From Luidia sarsii (taxonomy: Eukaryota; Echinodermata; Asteroidea; Paxillosida; Luidiidae), in the NCBI GenBank assembly GCA_949987565.1, contig OX465115.1:15251242-15315241 (forward strand): a DNA stretch of 64,000 nucleotides, read 5' to 3'. Positions 25,601 through 32,435 of this stretch are shown one piece after another; position 1 is the first letter of the stretch, and the number at the start of each line of letters is the position of its first letter. The notes below the pieces were generated by a model. The model saw only the letters and a program-made list of their open reading frames with translations. It searched no databases and had not been told where the DNA came from. The translations under genes and the position numbers were made by a program.

Positions 25601-28600
25601 AATCCAATTGACCTCCGGATTCGGAGGTCCCGGCGCGAAGTGGTTAAGAGCTTAAAAATGGCTCTGATTGACTTCCAATGATGGAAGTCTGGGATCAATG
25701 TGACGACATGACCATCACCTGTTTGTTTCTGTGCCAAGGGCAGTTTAGTGCGTACTGTCTCACTTGAATGTTACATGTACATGTACATGTAACTCTCCAA
25801 AAACAGCTTCAAGTCCTGATGTCTTGATCCAAGCAGGCTCAACTCAAGGCCATGTACTGCCTATCCGAAAATTCAGAATGCAAATGTATTTTACCGTACT
25901 AAGTACTGAGGTGCAAGTCTATGACTGAGGCATGTGTTCTATCTACTCTTTATTATGGATGTGAATGCTGGCCTTCCTAATCCTACAGCTGTCAGGAGCA
26001 TCGACTGAACGCCTTCCACATGCGCTGTTTGAGGAAGATTGTTGGCGTTTCTTGGGAGGATAGAGTCCACAATGTTTGTATACTGGAAACTTCTTATTCC
26101 TGGACACTTCTGTAGTGAACTATTAGGTAACTAGCACTTGTCTTAGAAGCATTTCATGATGATTTTTTTTATATCACAGACTGCAGGGCGATAAACCACT
26201 GGTACCCCGCACTTGGCCGGTCCCCTTTAAACACTCCCTTTGTATGTCTCTCTCTCCCTCTCTCCAAAACAAAATTACAATAGCAGGTGTCAAGGCCAGG
26301 GAGAAGGGGAACTGACACAATTCCATCTGCATGAGTCAACCAGGCATGGAACAGGCCGGGCCAGGCCAGCACACCCACCCACTCAACACACTGAGCGGCA
26401 TGGGCAATCCCAAACTACCTCCAAGTTGTGAACTAGAACACGAGTCTAATGCAGCACACTGTGGCGAGCCTGAGAGACTACAAAGCGGGGCATAATGTCA
26501 AAACCAGACTAGTGAGTGAGGCCCAGGAGACAATTCAGATAGTGTATCACATGTTTGACAATTTGCCAGTGCTACTCCACTGGGCCTGTGCCTTTCATTG
26601 TCATTTGTTTGGAGCCCAGAAGGCTTATACAGTAGTTTGGATCCTAGCAGGAATTGTTTTCTTCTAAAGGTCCTGTTATTCCTGTTTCTATTTGAAGAAA
26701 GGTTCTTCAGAAGAAATTGTTCTTACATGTGTAAATGAAGATCCTGTTAAATTCAAACCAAGCTATTTTGAACCTAGTATGAGGATCTTTCTCTTCTTCA
26801 GAAAGGTTCTAAAAGAATCAATACATCAGGCACGACAAATTGTTCAAAATGTTTGGGTTTGTAATTTGGGACGTTTTAGTCATTTTGAAGACCGCAACAT
26901 TTCTTATCACTTACTCTCTTCTTATTTATTAATTTTTTTATTTTTTTATTTTATTTTATTTTATTTTTTTTGATTTTTTTTTTTTTTTTTTTTTTTTGGG
27001 GGGGGGTTTAAGGAAAGGCAATAAAGTTTTTCATGTCTACTGATCGTAACTGGTATCATGATAATTATGGGAATGCTGATTCTAATGTCAGAGTTTTCAG
27101 ACACAAACCAAGTGTGAATGTATTCCTGTCAACAACACCCATCCACATACACGCAGGTAGGTGAATTTACGTACTGGTCTCAACGACTGCGATTTTCTCA
27201 TTACACAGATCTTCACTTTCGTAATTAACCACTTTCCCAGCAATGTATCCCTATTTCCTGTTTGTGTGTGGCAGGGCGAGTCTATGAAAACAATCTCTCT
27301 TGGCAAAGCCAACGACAAATATGGAGATATTCTAGTTATCGCCGATGCGAGTGTGCCCTGTAAAAAAAAAACAATGTTGCCGGCAGGAATGTTCCTCGCA
27401 TGCGCAGGTCTGTCTAATGGATGCCAGGACGCACTCACTGGGGACAACTGACTAAGACTCGGCAGGGCAGAGCAGCGTGCGGTTGGGGTCTACCAGCCCA
27501 TCCATCCATCCATACATCTATCCATCCATCATACAAAGAATGAACCAGCACGCACATCTGTAGAACCCATTACCACTGCAACATACGTGCATGGTGTTCA
27601 TCACCCTTCCCTCTGTTATTTCTTCCCGGTGCAGGAAGCCATTGAAATTGGAGTCCTAAGCACAGGGTCCCTGAACCTGAACAAAAATAACATCAATGAC
27701 TGACTTTTCCTATGACTTTTCCCATGACTTTTCCCATGGCCTTCACCATGACTTTTCCCATGACTTTTCCCATGCCTTTTCCCATGACTTTTCCCATGAC
27801 TTTTCCCATGGCTTTTCCCATGGCTTTTCCCATGACTTTCCCATGACTTTTCCCATGACTTTTCCCAAGACTTTTCCCAAGACTTTTCCCATGACTTTTC
27901 CCATGACTTTTCCCACGACTTTTCCCACGACTTTTCCCACGACTCTCCCACGACTTTTCCCACGACTTTTCCCACGACTTTTCCCACGACTTTTCCCACG
28001 ACTTTTCCCACGACTTTTCCCACGACTTTTCCCATGACTTTTCCCATGACTTTTCCCATGACTTTTCCCATGATTTTTCCCATGACTTTTCCCATGACTT
28101 TTCCCATGACTTTTCCCATGACTTTTCCCATGACTTTTCACATGACTTTTCAAATGACTTTTCTCATGACTTTTCCCATGACTTTTCCCATGACTTTTCA
28201 CATGACTTTTCCCATGACTTTTCCATTTAAAAAAAAACACATGACCTTCTTCCCTCATCAGCTCTTGTGATTTTTCGGGCTGTGGCTGAAATCCAAGGCT
28301 ATGGCTAGAAAACAAATGCACAAAATCAGCTGACAGGCACTGTTATCTTCTTTAAGATCTTACCCTGTTAACCCATAAAGGGTTATACCATTTTTGGATG
28401 GCAAAGTGGCAGTGGTTTTTTATATCTAGCGAAGCTGTCCTTTCTTTGTGTCTCAGCTACTCGGCATAATTTGCCTCCCAGATGGTATCGTGGGCATCCT
28501 TCGTGCACAACAAGTTCTGCACACACGCAGCGTCCCACCTACCGGTACACTTGGCATTTGTTTCACTGTCTGGCCGGTGCCCTGCCCCGCACGGACCAGC

Positions 28601-31600
28601 AGATGTCCAATGTATGTGTGCGTGGGCCTTGATTTGATTTTCATCATGGCAGCCAAGGATGGCCTCTGTCTGCATGAGTTGGCAGTGCCCGGATATTCAT
28701 TACTACCGAGCACTCCTTCAGGGAAGACTGTGTGTTCCTTTGTGGGCGACTTGGTGCAGCACTGCAGTATGCCTTGCAGTGTCTCACACCTCCATGGATT
28801 GACACAAGACTGTGGCCATGCAATGCTGCATGCTGTTTTGTCATAATTGTCACTGTTACATGTACATGTATATGTACATTGTGTGTACATGTACATGTAT
28901 GAAAAAATACATGTACATGTGCAATACACTGGTACATGTACCGGTACATGCGCGATACACTACCTACATGTATGTTGAAGTACATTAGTACCCAACATGT
29001 ACATGTACATGTACATAACATGGATACTGACATGACATGTACATGTACAGAGTACAATGGAGGTACTGTACATGTATGTACCTGTACACTGGATTGTATA
29101 AAGATGTACATGTACAAGTACAGTACAACAACTGTAAATGTACATGTACATGTATATTTGTTCATAATAATGTTTGATTTAATTTTAAGGAACAGCACGT
29201 ACAAAAACATGTATAATGTCTTTACTTAGAATGTATTATCATTCAAAGTGTATTATTACATGTAGCTTGATTTAAATCAATGTACAAAGGCTGAATGGGA
29301 ATTTTCCCGTAATGGGATAATAAGGTTGATCTGAATTTAATTAGCAGACCAAACCAGGGCAGAGAGGAGGAGGAGGGAGAGAGAGTGAACGAGGCAACAA
29401 TACCCCTAATGTACATATGCATGTTTCATCTCCCTTTGGGGGGTGTTTGCCTTGGAAACAGAGAAAATGAGATTTGCAATTTTACATCCACTACAGAAGG
29501 CAGTACAGACCTACTTCAATTAGTGGGGGCTATAATGTTGCAGATACAAGGACATGGCCTGTGCCACTAGCACCGACATTCTTCTAATTCATTTTAGCAA
29601 TCAAGATTACTCCGAGACCACATGTGCATTTATGAAAGGGACTTGGGGGAGTGAGCAGATGTCTCAATGATGGAGATTGCATGTCACTTGGAGGATTGGA
29701 GGAGGGGCAGAAAGTAAACAGGATGATAACTTAATGTTGAGGATGATAACTTGACAGACATCTCAGGGCTCAATTTGAACATCTGAACCTTCCTCAATCC
29801 TCCACAATCCTCCAGTGTAAATTTTACAAACTTCCTCAATCCTCCACAATCCTCCAGTACAAATTTAACAACCTTCCCCAATCCTCCACAATCCTCCAGT
29901 GTAAATTTTACAACCTTCCTCAATCCTCCACAAACCTCCAACTGGAAACGTTCATACCTGCCTCAATCCTCCATTACCCCTTGGAGGATTGTGGAGGATG
30001 GAGGAAGGTTATGATTTTAATCCTCCTATTCTCACCATGCAACCCTTCAAATCTCAGTCGATTGGGTGAAGCAAAAATTGGGATAAAAAAAGGGTAAAAC
30101 GCTGAGGGAGATCTTCCCCTGCCTCTTCCTTCTCTTACCTTTGTTCCGTCCTTGTCCGTCCATATTCCCTGCATCACCTTGCCAAACTCCCCCCGGCCCA
30201 GCTCCCGGTCCAGGATGTTGATGGCCGAGGCGGGGATGATGTGGCCGCCGGTGGGGGCGTTGGTCTGCGCGGGTACCCTGACTATCGTGGGCTTGGTCTT
30301 GGACACCTTGGTGCTCTTCTGAAAGGGGGGAGGGAGAAGAAACACCGGCACGAAGGTGGTGAAGTCAATCAGGATTGAGGGCGCCACCTTTCATTAACCG
30401 GCCAGCTGGGCCCTCCAGAAGTCAAGACATGTTTAGAAGTAAACTCCTTAAATCTGATTGGAAGGTTTGCGGCGACACCAAGTAGCTCTTGTCTTTCAAG
30501 AAGGAGTGTGGCTCTGAAAAGAGCCAATAGCTCAAAATTTTGGGTATTGTATACTCTGCCTGCCATTGGCAAACAGTCTCCTGATGACGGGCAGAGTACA
30601 CACTCCCCGAAACGATGAGTTACCGGCTCTTTTCAGAGCCACACTCCTTCTTGAAAGAGAAGTGCTACATGGTGTCACTGCAAACCTTCCACAAGGTATT
30701 TCCACCATGCAAACCTTCAAGTCTTATCTGAGTTACCGGCTCTTTTCATAGCCACACACTCCCTCTTGAAAGAGAAGTGCTACATGGTGTCACCGCAAAC
30801 CTTCCACTTAGTATTTCCACCATGCAAACCTTCCATTTAGTATTTTCACCATGCAAACCTTCCACTTGGTATTTCCACCATGCAAACCTTCCACTTGGTA
30901 TTTCCACCGTGCAAACCTTCCACTTGGTACTTCCACCATGCAAACCTTCAAGTCTTATCTGAGTTGCCGGCTCTTTTCAGAGCCATACTCCTTCTTGAAA
31001 GAGAAGTGCTACATGGTGTTACCGCAAACCTTTCACTTGGTATTTCTATTCATATTACGTACCTAATGTACGCATACATACAGTACGTGTATTATGCGTT
31101 TATGCCCACATTATCACCCTCTGTCTTTGAGAGAGGTCCTGCTAGGATCGAAACATCAGGCCCTCCTACATGTAATTTGTTTACAATACCAATGTAATTT
31201 GCCTGCTTCCTACCCCTATTTTCTCAAATTGCCATGTGATGGTTCCCACAATACTAGCCGAGAGCTCTAGATGACGGACACAACACCCTGCAAGCCTCAA
31301 TCATCTGATCCATAGTTTTGTCAGGTACTTTTGGAAAACCTCCATACAGTAGAATGCTATTAGAAGTTTCTCAGATTTTTGAACGTGTACATAATGCATG
31401 TTGGTGTGAGCTTAAGTGCATGGGCCACCTTTTAATGCATGACTCACTCATGGCACAATAATTTACTCGAGGCATTAGGGGCAGAATTAGCACTCCCACT
31501 TATCCCGCCATTAATTAATTACCGGCCAAAGCCAGGGTCCCTACCCCTAGCCGTTAATGAACCAACGCGCAAACCTAATATCCTCCCCGTCCCCCATCAA

Positions 31601-32392
31601 CCACTGGCTCTCTGAGAACATCCGCTCGGAGGATGTGGTCGAGACCCTAGCTCCTGTGTAGCAATCCAAAGTATGGTCCTGCTTCCTAATTAGGCCTTAA
31701 CTGGTGCCCTTGTGTGAAAGGTTACCAATGCTTGAGAGTGACAGACGTCAGAACCTGGTGAACCCTTGAGAGATTTTGTCGTAGGTCCGGACCTCCGACA
31801 AATCTTCTGCTGGCGGAGGATTTCTCACGGGAAATCCTTGACAATTGATCGTGTGAAGGGAGGAACTGTTCATTGTACGCTAAATTCTCTCTCAAGCCTT
31901 GCGAGGTTTTTTTTCAGCATCGTCTGAAAAAGGCTTAAGTCATTTGTGTATGGAAGAGGCTATCACTTGAGGTCATGGAAGAAGCAAGTGGAGGAGAGTA
32001 GGAGGGATGCTCTGAATCGGGCGAGATGGAGGGATGGGGTGAGGGAGATTGCTGTGGTGAATCAGGCCATCCCCCGTTAAAGGGAGACAGAATCAGATTT
32101 AGAATGCTTGTTTTACCACTTCGGACCGCTCTCATCGGTCTAGGACAAGAGTCAGGGGGTGGGGGGGGGCAGAACTCACCGCCGGCTTGAACTTGCCCTT
32201 CTTGACTTTCTTCATGGAGGCCTTGAGTCGGCGCCACTCCGGCTGCGTCATGCCCAGGTGGAGCACATCCTCCGTCTGAACGTAGGCCAGGTGCTCGATG
32301 GCCGTCACCCCCAGCTTGCTGACAAAGTCCTGGTGGTACTGCTGCAGGCCCACCTCGCTCAGGAACTCGTACAGCGTGCCCTCGTACGGCAT
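1869..32392 (-). CDS. TNK2: ACK/TNK2-type non-receptor tyrosine kinase, 12 coding exons, 3' end missing
   Basis: Twelve exons on the minus strand (32392-32180, 30318-30139, 20075-19920, 18273-18082, 17154-17048, 16612-16486, 15726-15577, 14479-14379, 13323-13162, 7311-7207, 6883-6283, 4004-1869) all have AG/GT borders and join in phase to 1,410 codons. Domains in order: N-terminal SAM-like region (1-71); kinase (about 98-375) with GRGEFG loop at 112, VAVK lysine 137, helix-C Glu 155, HRDLATRN at 232, DFG at 256 and PVE in place of APE; SH3 (about 379-435); CRIB-like motif (470-483); Ser/Pro-rich tail. This order is diagnostic of the ACK family, cytoplasmic effectors of GTP-bound Cdc42 that act in receptor endocytosis and signalling. 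The tail is much longer than in human TNK2 (about 1,040 residues). The UBA domain usually found at the C-terminus is absent; exon 12 ends at a good donor, so at least one more exon lies to the left. The family call is firm; exact exon edges are read by eye. Confidence 0.93.
4009..4328. repeat. (GGGAGA)n microsatellite abutting the exon 12 acceptor
   Basis: About 320 bp of imperfect GAGAGG hexamer on the plus strand. On the transcribed strand it is pyrimidine-rich and directly provides the polypyrimidine tract of the exon 12 acceptor. Confidence 0.95.
4329..6282. other. Intron 11 of the ACK gene
   Basis: AT-rich intron with a short (GACA)n run near 4,647-4,676 and T-rich stretches (5,860-6,240). 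No coding or RNA gene was recognised. Confidence 0.7.
6283..6883 (-). CDS. TNK2: ACK exon 11: Ser/Pro/Glu-rich tail segment
   Basis: Two hundred full codons of low-complexity tail: serine-rich and proline-rich runs, a poly-Glu stretch and a short acidic/Gln stretch. GC content is far above that of the flanking introns. The acceptor completes the Tyr codon begun in exon 10 and the donor is TCC|GTGAGT, so the exon is well bounded even though its protein sequence is not conserved. Confidence 0.85.
6965..7140 (+). mobile_element. Solo 3'-end fragment of the Penelope-like element
   Basis: Closely matches the right end of the element at 50,116-51,927 (CCCTGCCCTTCCCTTTGATC through the GGTCCTGCTAGGATTGAAAT motif and CCCACTAAATTTTAAG). 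It lies inside intron 10 of the kinase gene. Confidence 0.75.
7141..7195. mobile_element. End fragment of the GGCTTAGGC-type MITE
   Basis: Holds GACTGAAGCCTTAGCCCGAG and AGCCTAAGCCTTCC, the right terminal repeat of the MITE family seen complete at 54,711. It ends about 12 bp from the exon 10 donor. Confidence 0.6.
7207..7311 (-). CDS. TNK2: ACK exon 10: CRIB-like Cdc42-binding motif
   Basis: Encodes [20 protein letters not shown] and then [14 protein letters not shown]. The I-x-x-P ... H-x-x-H-V-G pattern fits the CRIB motif that binds GTP-loaded Cdc42, with Ala where the motif usually has Phe. Both splice sites (TTCTAG acceptor, TA|GTAAGT donor) keep phase with exons 9 and 11. Confidence 0.85.
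7350..7490. mobile_element. Hammerhead-like foldback pair
   Basis: Two inverted arms (7399-7441 and 7445-7488) carry GATCCTAGCAGGACC and its complement around a centre of three bases. Both arms share the same GCAAC change from the usual GAAAC. The element tail block lies to the left. Confidence 0.75.
7506..7715 (-). mobile_element. tRNA-like unit flanked by 25-bp terminal inverted repeats
   Basis: A 210-bp unit whose ends begin CAATGAGGGTTTGCCCTGCT and match over 24 of 25 bases in inverted orientation. On the minus strand the interior has an A-box-like segment (GGTGGTTAAGGTG) and a B-box-like segment (AGTTCGAATCCC), as in tRNA-derived SINEs. A related copy lies at 38,870. Confidence 0.65.
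8648..8790 (-). mobile_element. tRNA-derived SINE-like repeat
   Basis: On the minus strand it reads TAGCTGAGATGGTAAGAGTG (A-box-like) and, later, GGGTCAAGTCCC (B-box-like). The same family recurs at 12.77, 16.64, 17.23 and 22.9 kb. Confidence 0.55.
9590..9727. mobile_element. Hammerhead-like foldback pair
   Basis: Inverted arms at 9631-9675 and 9680-9725 with GATCCTGGCAGGATC and CCTGCTAGGATCAAAAC. Both ends share CACGCCCTC instead of the family's CAGGCCCTC, and tail-block sequence precedes the left arm. Confidence 0.7.
10104..10348 (-). repeat. 82-bp unit in three tandem copies, each with a histone-type 3' stem-loop
   Basis: The three units (stem-loops at 10148-10163, 10230-10245, 10312-10327) are nearly identical. 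On the minus strand each contains GGTTCTTTTCAGAACC, a 6-bp stem with a TTTC loop, the shape of the replication-dependent histone mRNA 3' stem-loop. The minus-strand 5' end has TGATGACAGCC ... GGCCGAAAAC, a hammerhead-like core. Confidence 0.7.
11240..11348. mobile_element. SINE-like fragment with tRNA B-box-like sequences
   Basis: Contains inverted B-box-like segments (GTGAACCCATGACC and GGGTTCAAGTCC) around a central CCAG palindrome, related to the unit at 12,768. Confidence 0.4.
12150..12325. repeat. AT-rich AAATTTGAATTT palindromic repeat
   Basis: Repeated AATTTGAAAATTTC-type words forming overlapping palindromes. Confidence 0.8.
12768..12905. mobile_element. SINE-like inverted unit with tRNA B-box
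   Basis: The two arms are inverted copies of each other (GGGATTTGAACCTGAGACCTCTGG-type, and CCAGAGGTCCCGGGTTCAAA). GGGTTCAAATCC fits a tRNA B box. A T run follows on the plus strand, then the sequence seen beside other copies (AAAGTTCCCAGTCAGTTTTT). Confidence 0.55.
13162..13323 (-). CDS. TNK2: ACK exon 9: second half of SH3 domain and basic linker
   Basis: The spliced sequence continues [20 protein letters not shown], then CNTTLLG, the n-Src-loop Trp and distal part of the SH3 domain, where ACK proteins also read like W-x-G-x-G-x-x-G-x-F. An Arg/Lys-rich linker follows. The donor AAAAG|GTCAGA is weak but is the one that restores phase to exon 10. Confidence 0.85.
13541..13908. repeat. 17-bp minisatellite, about 21 copies
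   Basis: Unit ACATTGACAGTGACAAC with alternation of GTGAC and GTGGC variants. Because 17 is not a multiple of three, all frames on the minus strand stay open and give spurious Cys/Val-rich ORFs. Confidence 0.95.
14379..14479 (-). CDS. TNK2: ACK exon 8: first half of SH3 domain
   Basis: Encodes [20 protein letters not shown] and then [13 protein letters not shown], the RT-loop half of an SH3 domain with the ALYDY-like segment changed to AITNY. It leaves two bases for exon 9. The reading frame stays open upstream of the acceptor through a 30-bp minisatellite. Confidence 0.9.
14530..14922. repeat. 30-bp minisatellite, about 13 copies, next to the SH3 exon
   Basis: Unit built from GGGAGGGAAATGTAT plus GGGAGGGAAACGTCG. 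Period 30 keeps several frames open. On the minus strand the frame ([14 protein letters not shown] decamer) runs without a stop into ACK exon 8. Confidence 0.95.
15015..15485. repeat. CT-rich microsatellite in intron 7
   Basis: [30 protein letters not shown] units (plus strand), purine-rich on the transcribed strand. Confidence 0.95.
15577..15726 (-). CDS. TNK2: ACK exon 7: end of kinase domain
   Basis: Fifty codons, phase 0. Contains [20 protein letters not shown] and then the conserved [12 protein letters not shown] with the invariant C-lobe arginine. It closes the kinase domain; the donor is AAG|GTACGC. Confidence 0.94.
15727..16485. other. Intron 6 of the ACK gene
   Basis: Unique-looking sequence of about 760 bp between exons 6 and 7. 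No repeat family or gene was recognised apart from a short (CAT)n run near 16,270. Confidence 0.6.
16486..16612 (-). CDS. TNK2: ACK exon 6: kinase C-lobe, PVE segment and helix F
   Basis: Encodes [20 protein letters not shown] and then [15 protein letters not shown], the P+1 loop and helix F of the kinase, very close to the ACK pattern (WMFGVTLWEMFTYGQEPW). APE is replaced by PVE. The donor GAG|GTGAGG is phase 0. Confidence 0.95.
16635..16845 (-). mobile_element. tRNA-derived SINE-like repeat in intron 5
   Basis: Same family as 8,648, with TAGATGGAGGCC and AGTCAACTAGTCTTTG blocks, the latter duplicated. It fills much of the short intron between exons 5 and 6. Confidence 0.55.
17048..17154 (-). 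CDS. TNK2: ACK exon 5: DFG and activation loop
   Basis: The exon encodes [19 protein letters not shown] and the activation loop, with a tyrosine (residue 269) in the position of the ACK autophosphorylation site, then KLPLA. It ends inside a Trp codon (TG|GTCAGT), completed by the first G of exon 6, giving the PLAWMPVEAL junction. Confidence 0.94.
17228..17485. mobile_element. SINE-like unit followed by a foldback-element tail block
   Basis: GGGACTTGAACCCGAGACCT and an inverted partner, then at 17,415-17,480 the tail AAGATTTGCATTTTGGTAAT ... AGTCAGTAAGCAGTTTGCAA that also ends the Penelope-like element. It lies in intron 4. Confidence 0.55.
18082..18273 (-). CDS. TNK2: ACK exon 4: kinase hinge, helix E and catalytic loop
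   Basis: Sixty-four codons, phase 0. Contains the hinge ([12 protein letters not shown]), helix E ([13 protein letters not shown]) and the catalytic loop HRDLATRN with the catalytic Asp and Asn. Most tyrosine kinases have HRDLAARN; the A-to-T change is conservative. The acceptor CCCAG|GTG lies next to a CT-rich (minus strand) microsatellite. Confidence 0.95.
18300..18860. repeat. GA-rich microsatellite at the 3' end of intron 3
   Basis: About 560 bp of GAGAGA/GGGAGA on the plus strand, hence pyrimidine-rich in the transcript just before the exon 4 acceptor. Confidence 0.95.
19262..19917. repeat. CT-rich (CTCCCTCCT)n microsatellite at the 5' end of intron 3
   Basis: About 650 bp of CTCCCTCCTCCT units on the plus strand, so the transcript is purine-rich immediately after the exon 3 donor. 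It is complementary in composition to 18,300-18,860. Confidence 0.95.
19920..20075 (-). CDS. TNK2: ACK exon 3: kinase N-lobe with catalytic lysine
   Basis: Fifty-two codons in phase 0. The exon holds the ATP-anchoring VAVK lysine and the helix-C glutamate in DFVKEAAIM, then [14 protein letters not shown] of strands beta 4 and 5. The donor CTG|GTGAGTAAGG runs directly into a long purine-rich repeat. Confidence 0.94.
20216..20700. repeat. TACATG palindromic simple-sequence tract
   Basis: Interspersed ACATGTACATGT words typical of the whole window; each TACATGTA unit is self-complementary. Confidence 0.9.
20940..21375. mobile_element. Degenerate hammerhead-like foldback element
   Basis: Left arm at 21,000-21,055 (GATCCTAGCAGGACC) and right part near 21,310-21,350 (CCTTTGAGAAAGGTCCAGCT), with an eroded middle. 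Confidence 0.5.
22040..22560. repeat. TACATG and TACAG simple-sequence tract
   Basis: ACATGTACATGT runs at 22,070-22,170 and 22,480-22,525 and CAGTACAGTA runs at 22,415-22,460. Confidence 0.9.
22858..23371. mobile_element. Tandem duplication (246-bp step) of a SINE-like unit plus foldback pair
   Basis: Two units, each with a tRNA-like segment (GGTTTAACGGACCAACGCTC) and an inverted hammerhead-like pair (23,030-23,100; 23,283-23,370). They differ by few substitutions. Confidence 0.75.
23396..23431. repeat. (AGAAC)n pentamer microsatellite
   Basis: About seven copies of AGAAC followed by a C run and an A run. Confidence 0.9.
24536..24612. repeat. (CCT)n microsatellite
   Basis: CTCCTCCTCCT run in intron 2. 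Confidence 0.9.
24949..25643. mobile_element. piggyBac-like MITE with TTAA target sites
   Basis: The element starts CCACTTCGCGCCGGG and ends with its exact inverted copy (15 bp), flanked on both sides by TTAA (24945-24948 and 25644-25647). TTAA duplication is the piggyBac signature. The 695-bp interior has no transposase-like ORF and contains a repeated CCTCCGGATTCGGAGG-like palindrome near the right end. Confidence 0.85.
25926..26083 (+). pseudogene. Non-LTR retrotransposon reverse-transcriptase relic
   Basis: In one frame it reads [16 protein letters not shown], stop, [20 protein letters not shown] and then [11 protein letters not shown]. This is the familiar C-terminal segment of LINE-type reverse transcriptases (LYGCE.W ... 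LD.F..RCLRKI..I.W.D...N). One in-frame TAA and the short length show it is dead. Confidence 0.75.
26084..26630. other. Intron 2 segment without recognised features
   Basis: No gene or clear repeat was recognised. Confidence 0.5.
26632..26830. mobile_element. Highly diverged foldback-family remnant
   Basis: GGATCCTAGCAGGAA, AAAGGTCCTGTT and two AGAAAGGTTCT words suggest an old copy of the hammerhead-like family. The match is weak. Confidence 0.3.
26920..27008. repeat. T-rich homopolymer/(TTTTA)n tract ending in G run
   Basis: A TTTTATTTTA series followed by a run of about 25 T and then G. Confidence 0.9.
27701..28226. repeat. 12-bp minisatellite, about 43 copies
   Basis: Unit CATGACTTTTCC, with an internal block of CACGACTTTTCC variants (27,912-28,030). 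Period 12 keeps frames open on both strands (MTFPMTFP and GKSHGKSH), which are artefacts. Confidence 0.97.
28855..29165. repeat. TACATG simple-sequence tract
   Basis: Dense ACATGTACATGT words in intron 2. Confidence 0.9.
29785..29945. repeat. 42-bp tandem repeat in intron 2
   Basis: About 3.5 copies of CCTCAATCCTCCACAATCCT followed by CCAGTGTAAATTTTACAA. Confidence 0.85.
30139..30318 (-). CDS. TNK2: ACK exon 2: linker and start of kinase domain with glycine loop
   Basis: Sixty codons, phase 0 at both ends. The sequence reads from KSTKVSKTK through [26 protein letters not shown]. The GxGxFG nucleotide-binding loop is complete. The acceptor has a clear pyrimidine tract (CTCCCCCCTTTCAG) and the donor is AAG|GTAAGA. 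Confidence 0.92.
30458..30695. mobile_element. Foldback unit with hammerhead-like core and histone-type stem-loop in each arm
   Basis: The right arm (plus) has CTGATGA at 30581-30587, GAAA at 30609-30612, then GGCTCTTTTCAGAGCC at 30625-30640 followed by ACAC and TTGAAAGAGAAG. The left arm is a degenerate inverted copy with a perfect stem-loop at 30510-30525 (minus). The stem-loop equals the consensus metazoan histone mRNA 3' stem-loop; no histone coding sequence is nearby. Confidence 0.75.
30696..31035. repeat. 29-bp minisatellite between two further histone-type stem-loop units
   Basis: The unit CCTTCCACTTGGTATTTCCA plus CCATGCAAA repeats five to six times (30,799-30,950). It is flanked by GGCTCTTTTCATAGCC (30738-30753, one stem mismatch) and GGCTCTTTTCAGAGCC (30969-30984), each followed by the CTCTTGAAAGAGAAG or CTTCTTGAAAGAGAAG block. 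Confidence 0.8.
31120..31170 (+). mobile_element. Single hammerhead-like arm
   Basis: CTTTGAGAGAGGTCCTGCTA then GGATCGAAACATCAGGCCCT. Confidence 0.6.
31171..32179. other. Remainder of intron 1 of the ACK gene
   Basis: Unique-looking sequence without recognised repeats or coding potential. Confidence 0.5.
32180..32392 (-). CDS. TNK2: ACK exon 1: start codon and SAM-like N-terminal domain
   Basis: The exon begins with ATG in a GCC-rich context and encodes 71 residues starting [20 protein letters not shown]. This matches the SAM-like N-terminus of ACK proteins (LLSEVQLQQY-type motif, then a [15 protein letters not shown] segment and a basic KKVKKGKFK end). The donor follows Lys-Pro-Ala in phase 0. 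No in-frame upstream ATG was seen before low-complexity repeat sequence, although the exon may extend 5' as UTR or start at an acceptor near 32435. Confidence 0.88.
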
Positions 32393-32435
32393 GGCGGGGC
32401 GACCATGGGCACCGCCTCGGCCCACGCCCGGCAAC

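Noticed and set aside
30625..30640. 3' end of a real histone gene
   Set aside because: No histone coding sequence precedes any of the stem-loops, and the motif occurs in repeated units on both strands.
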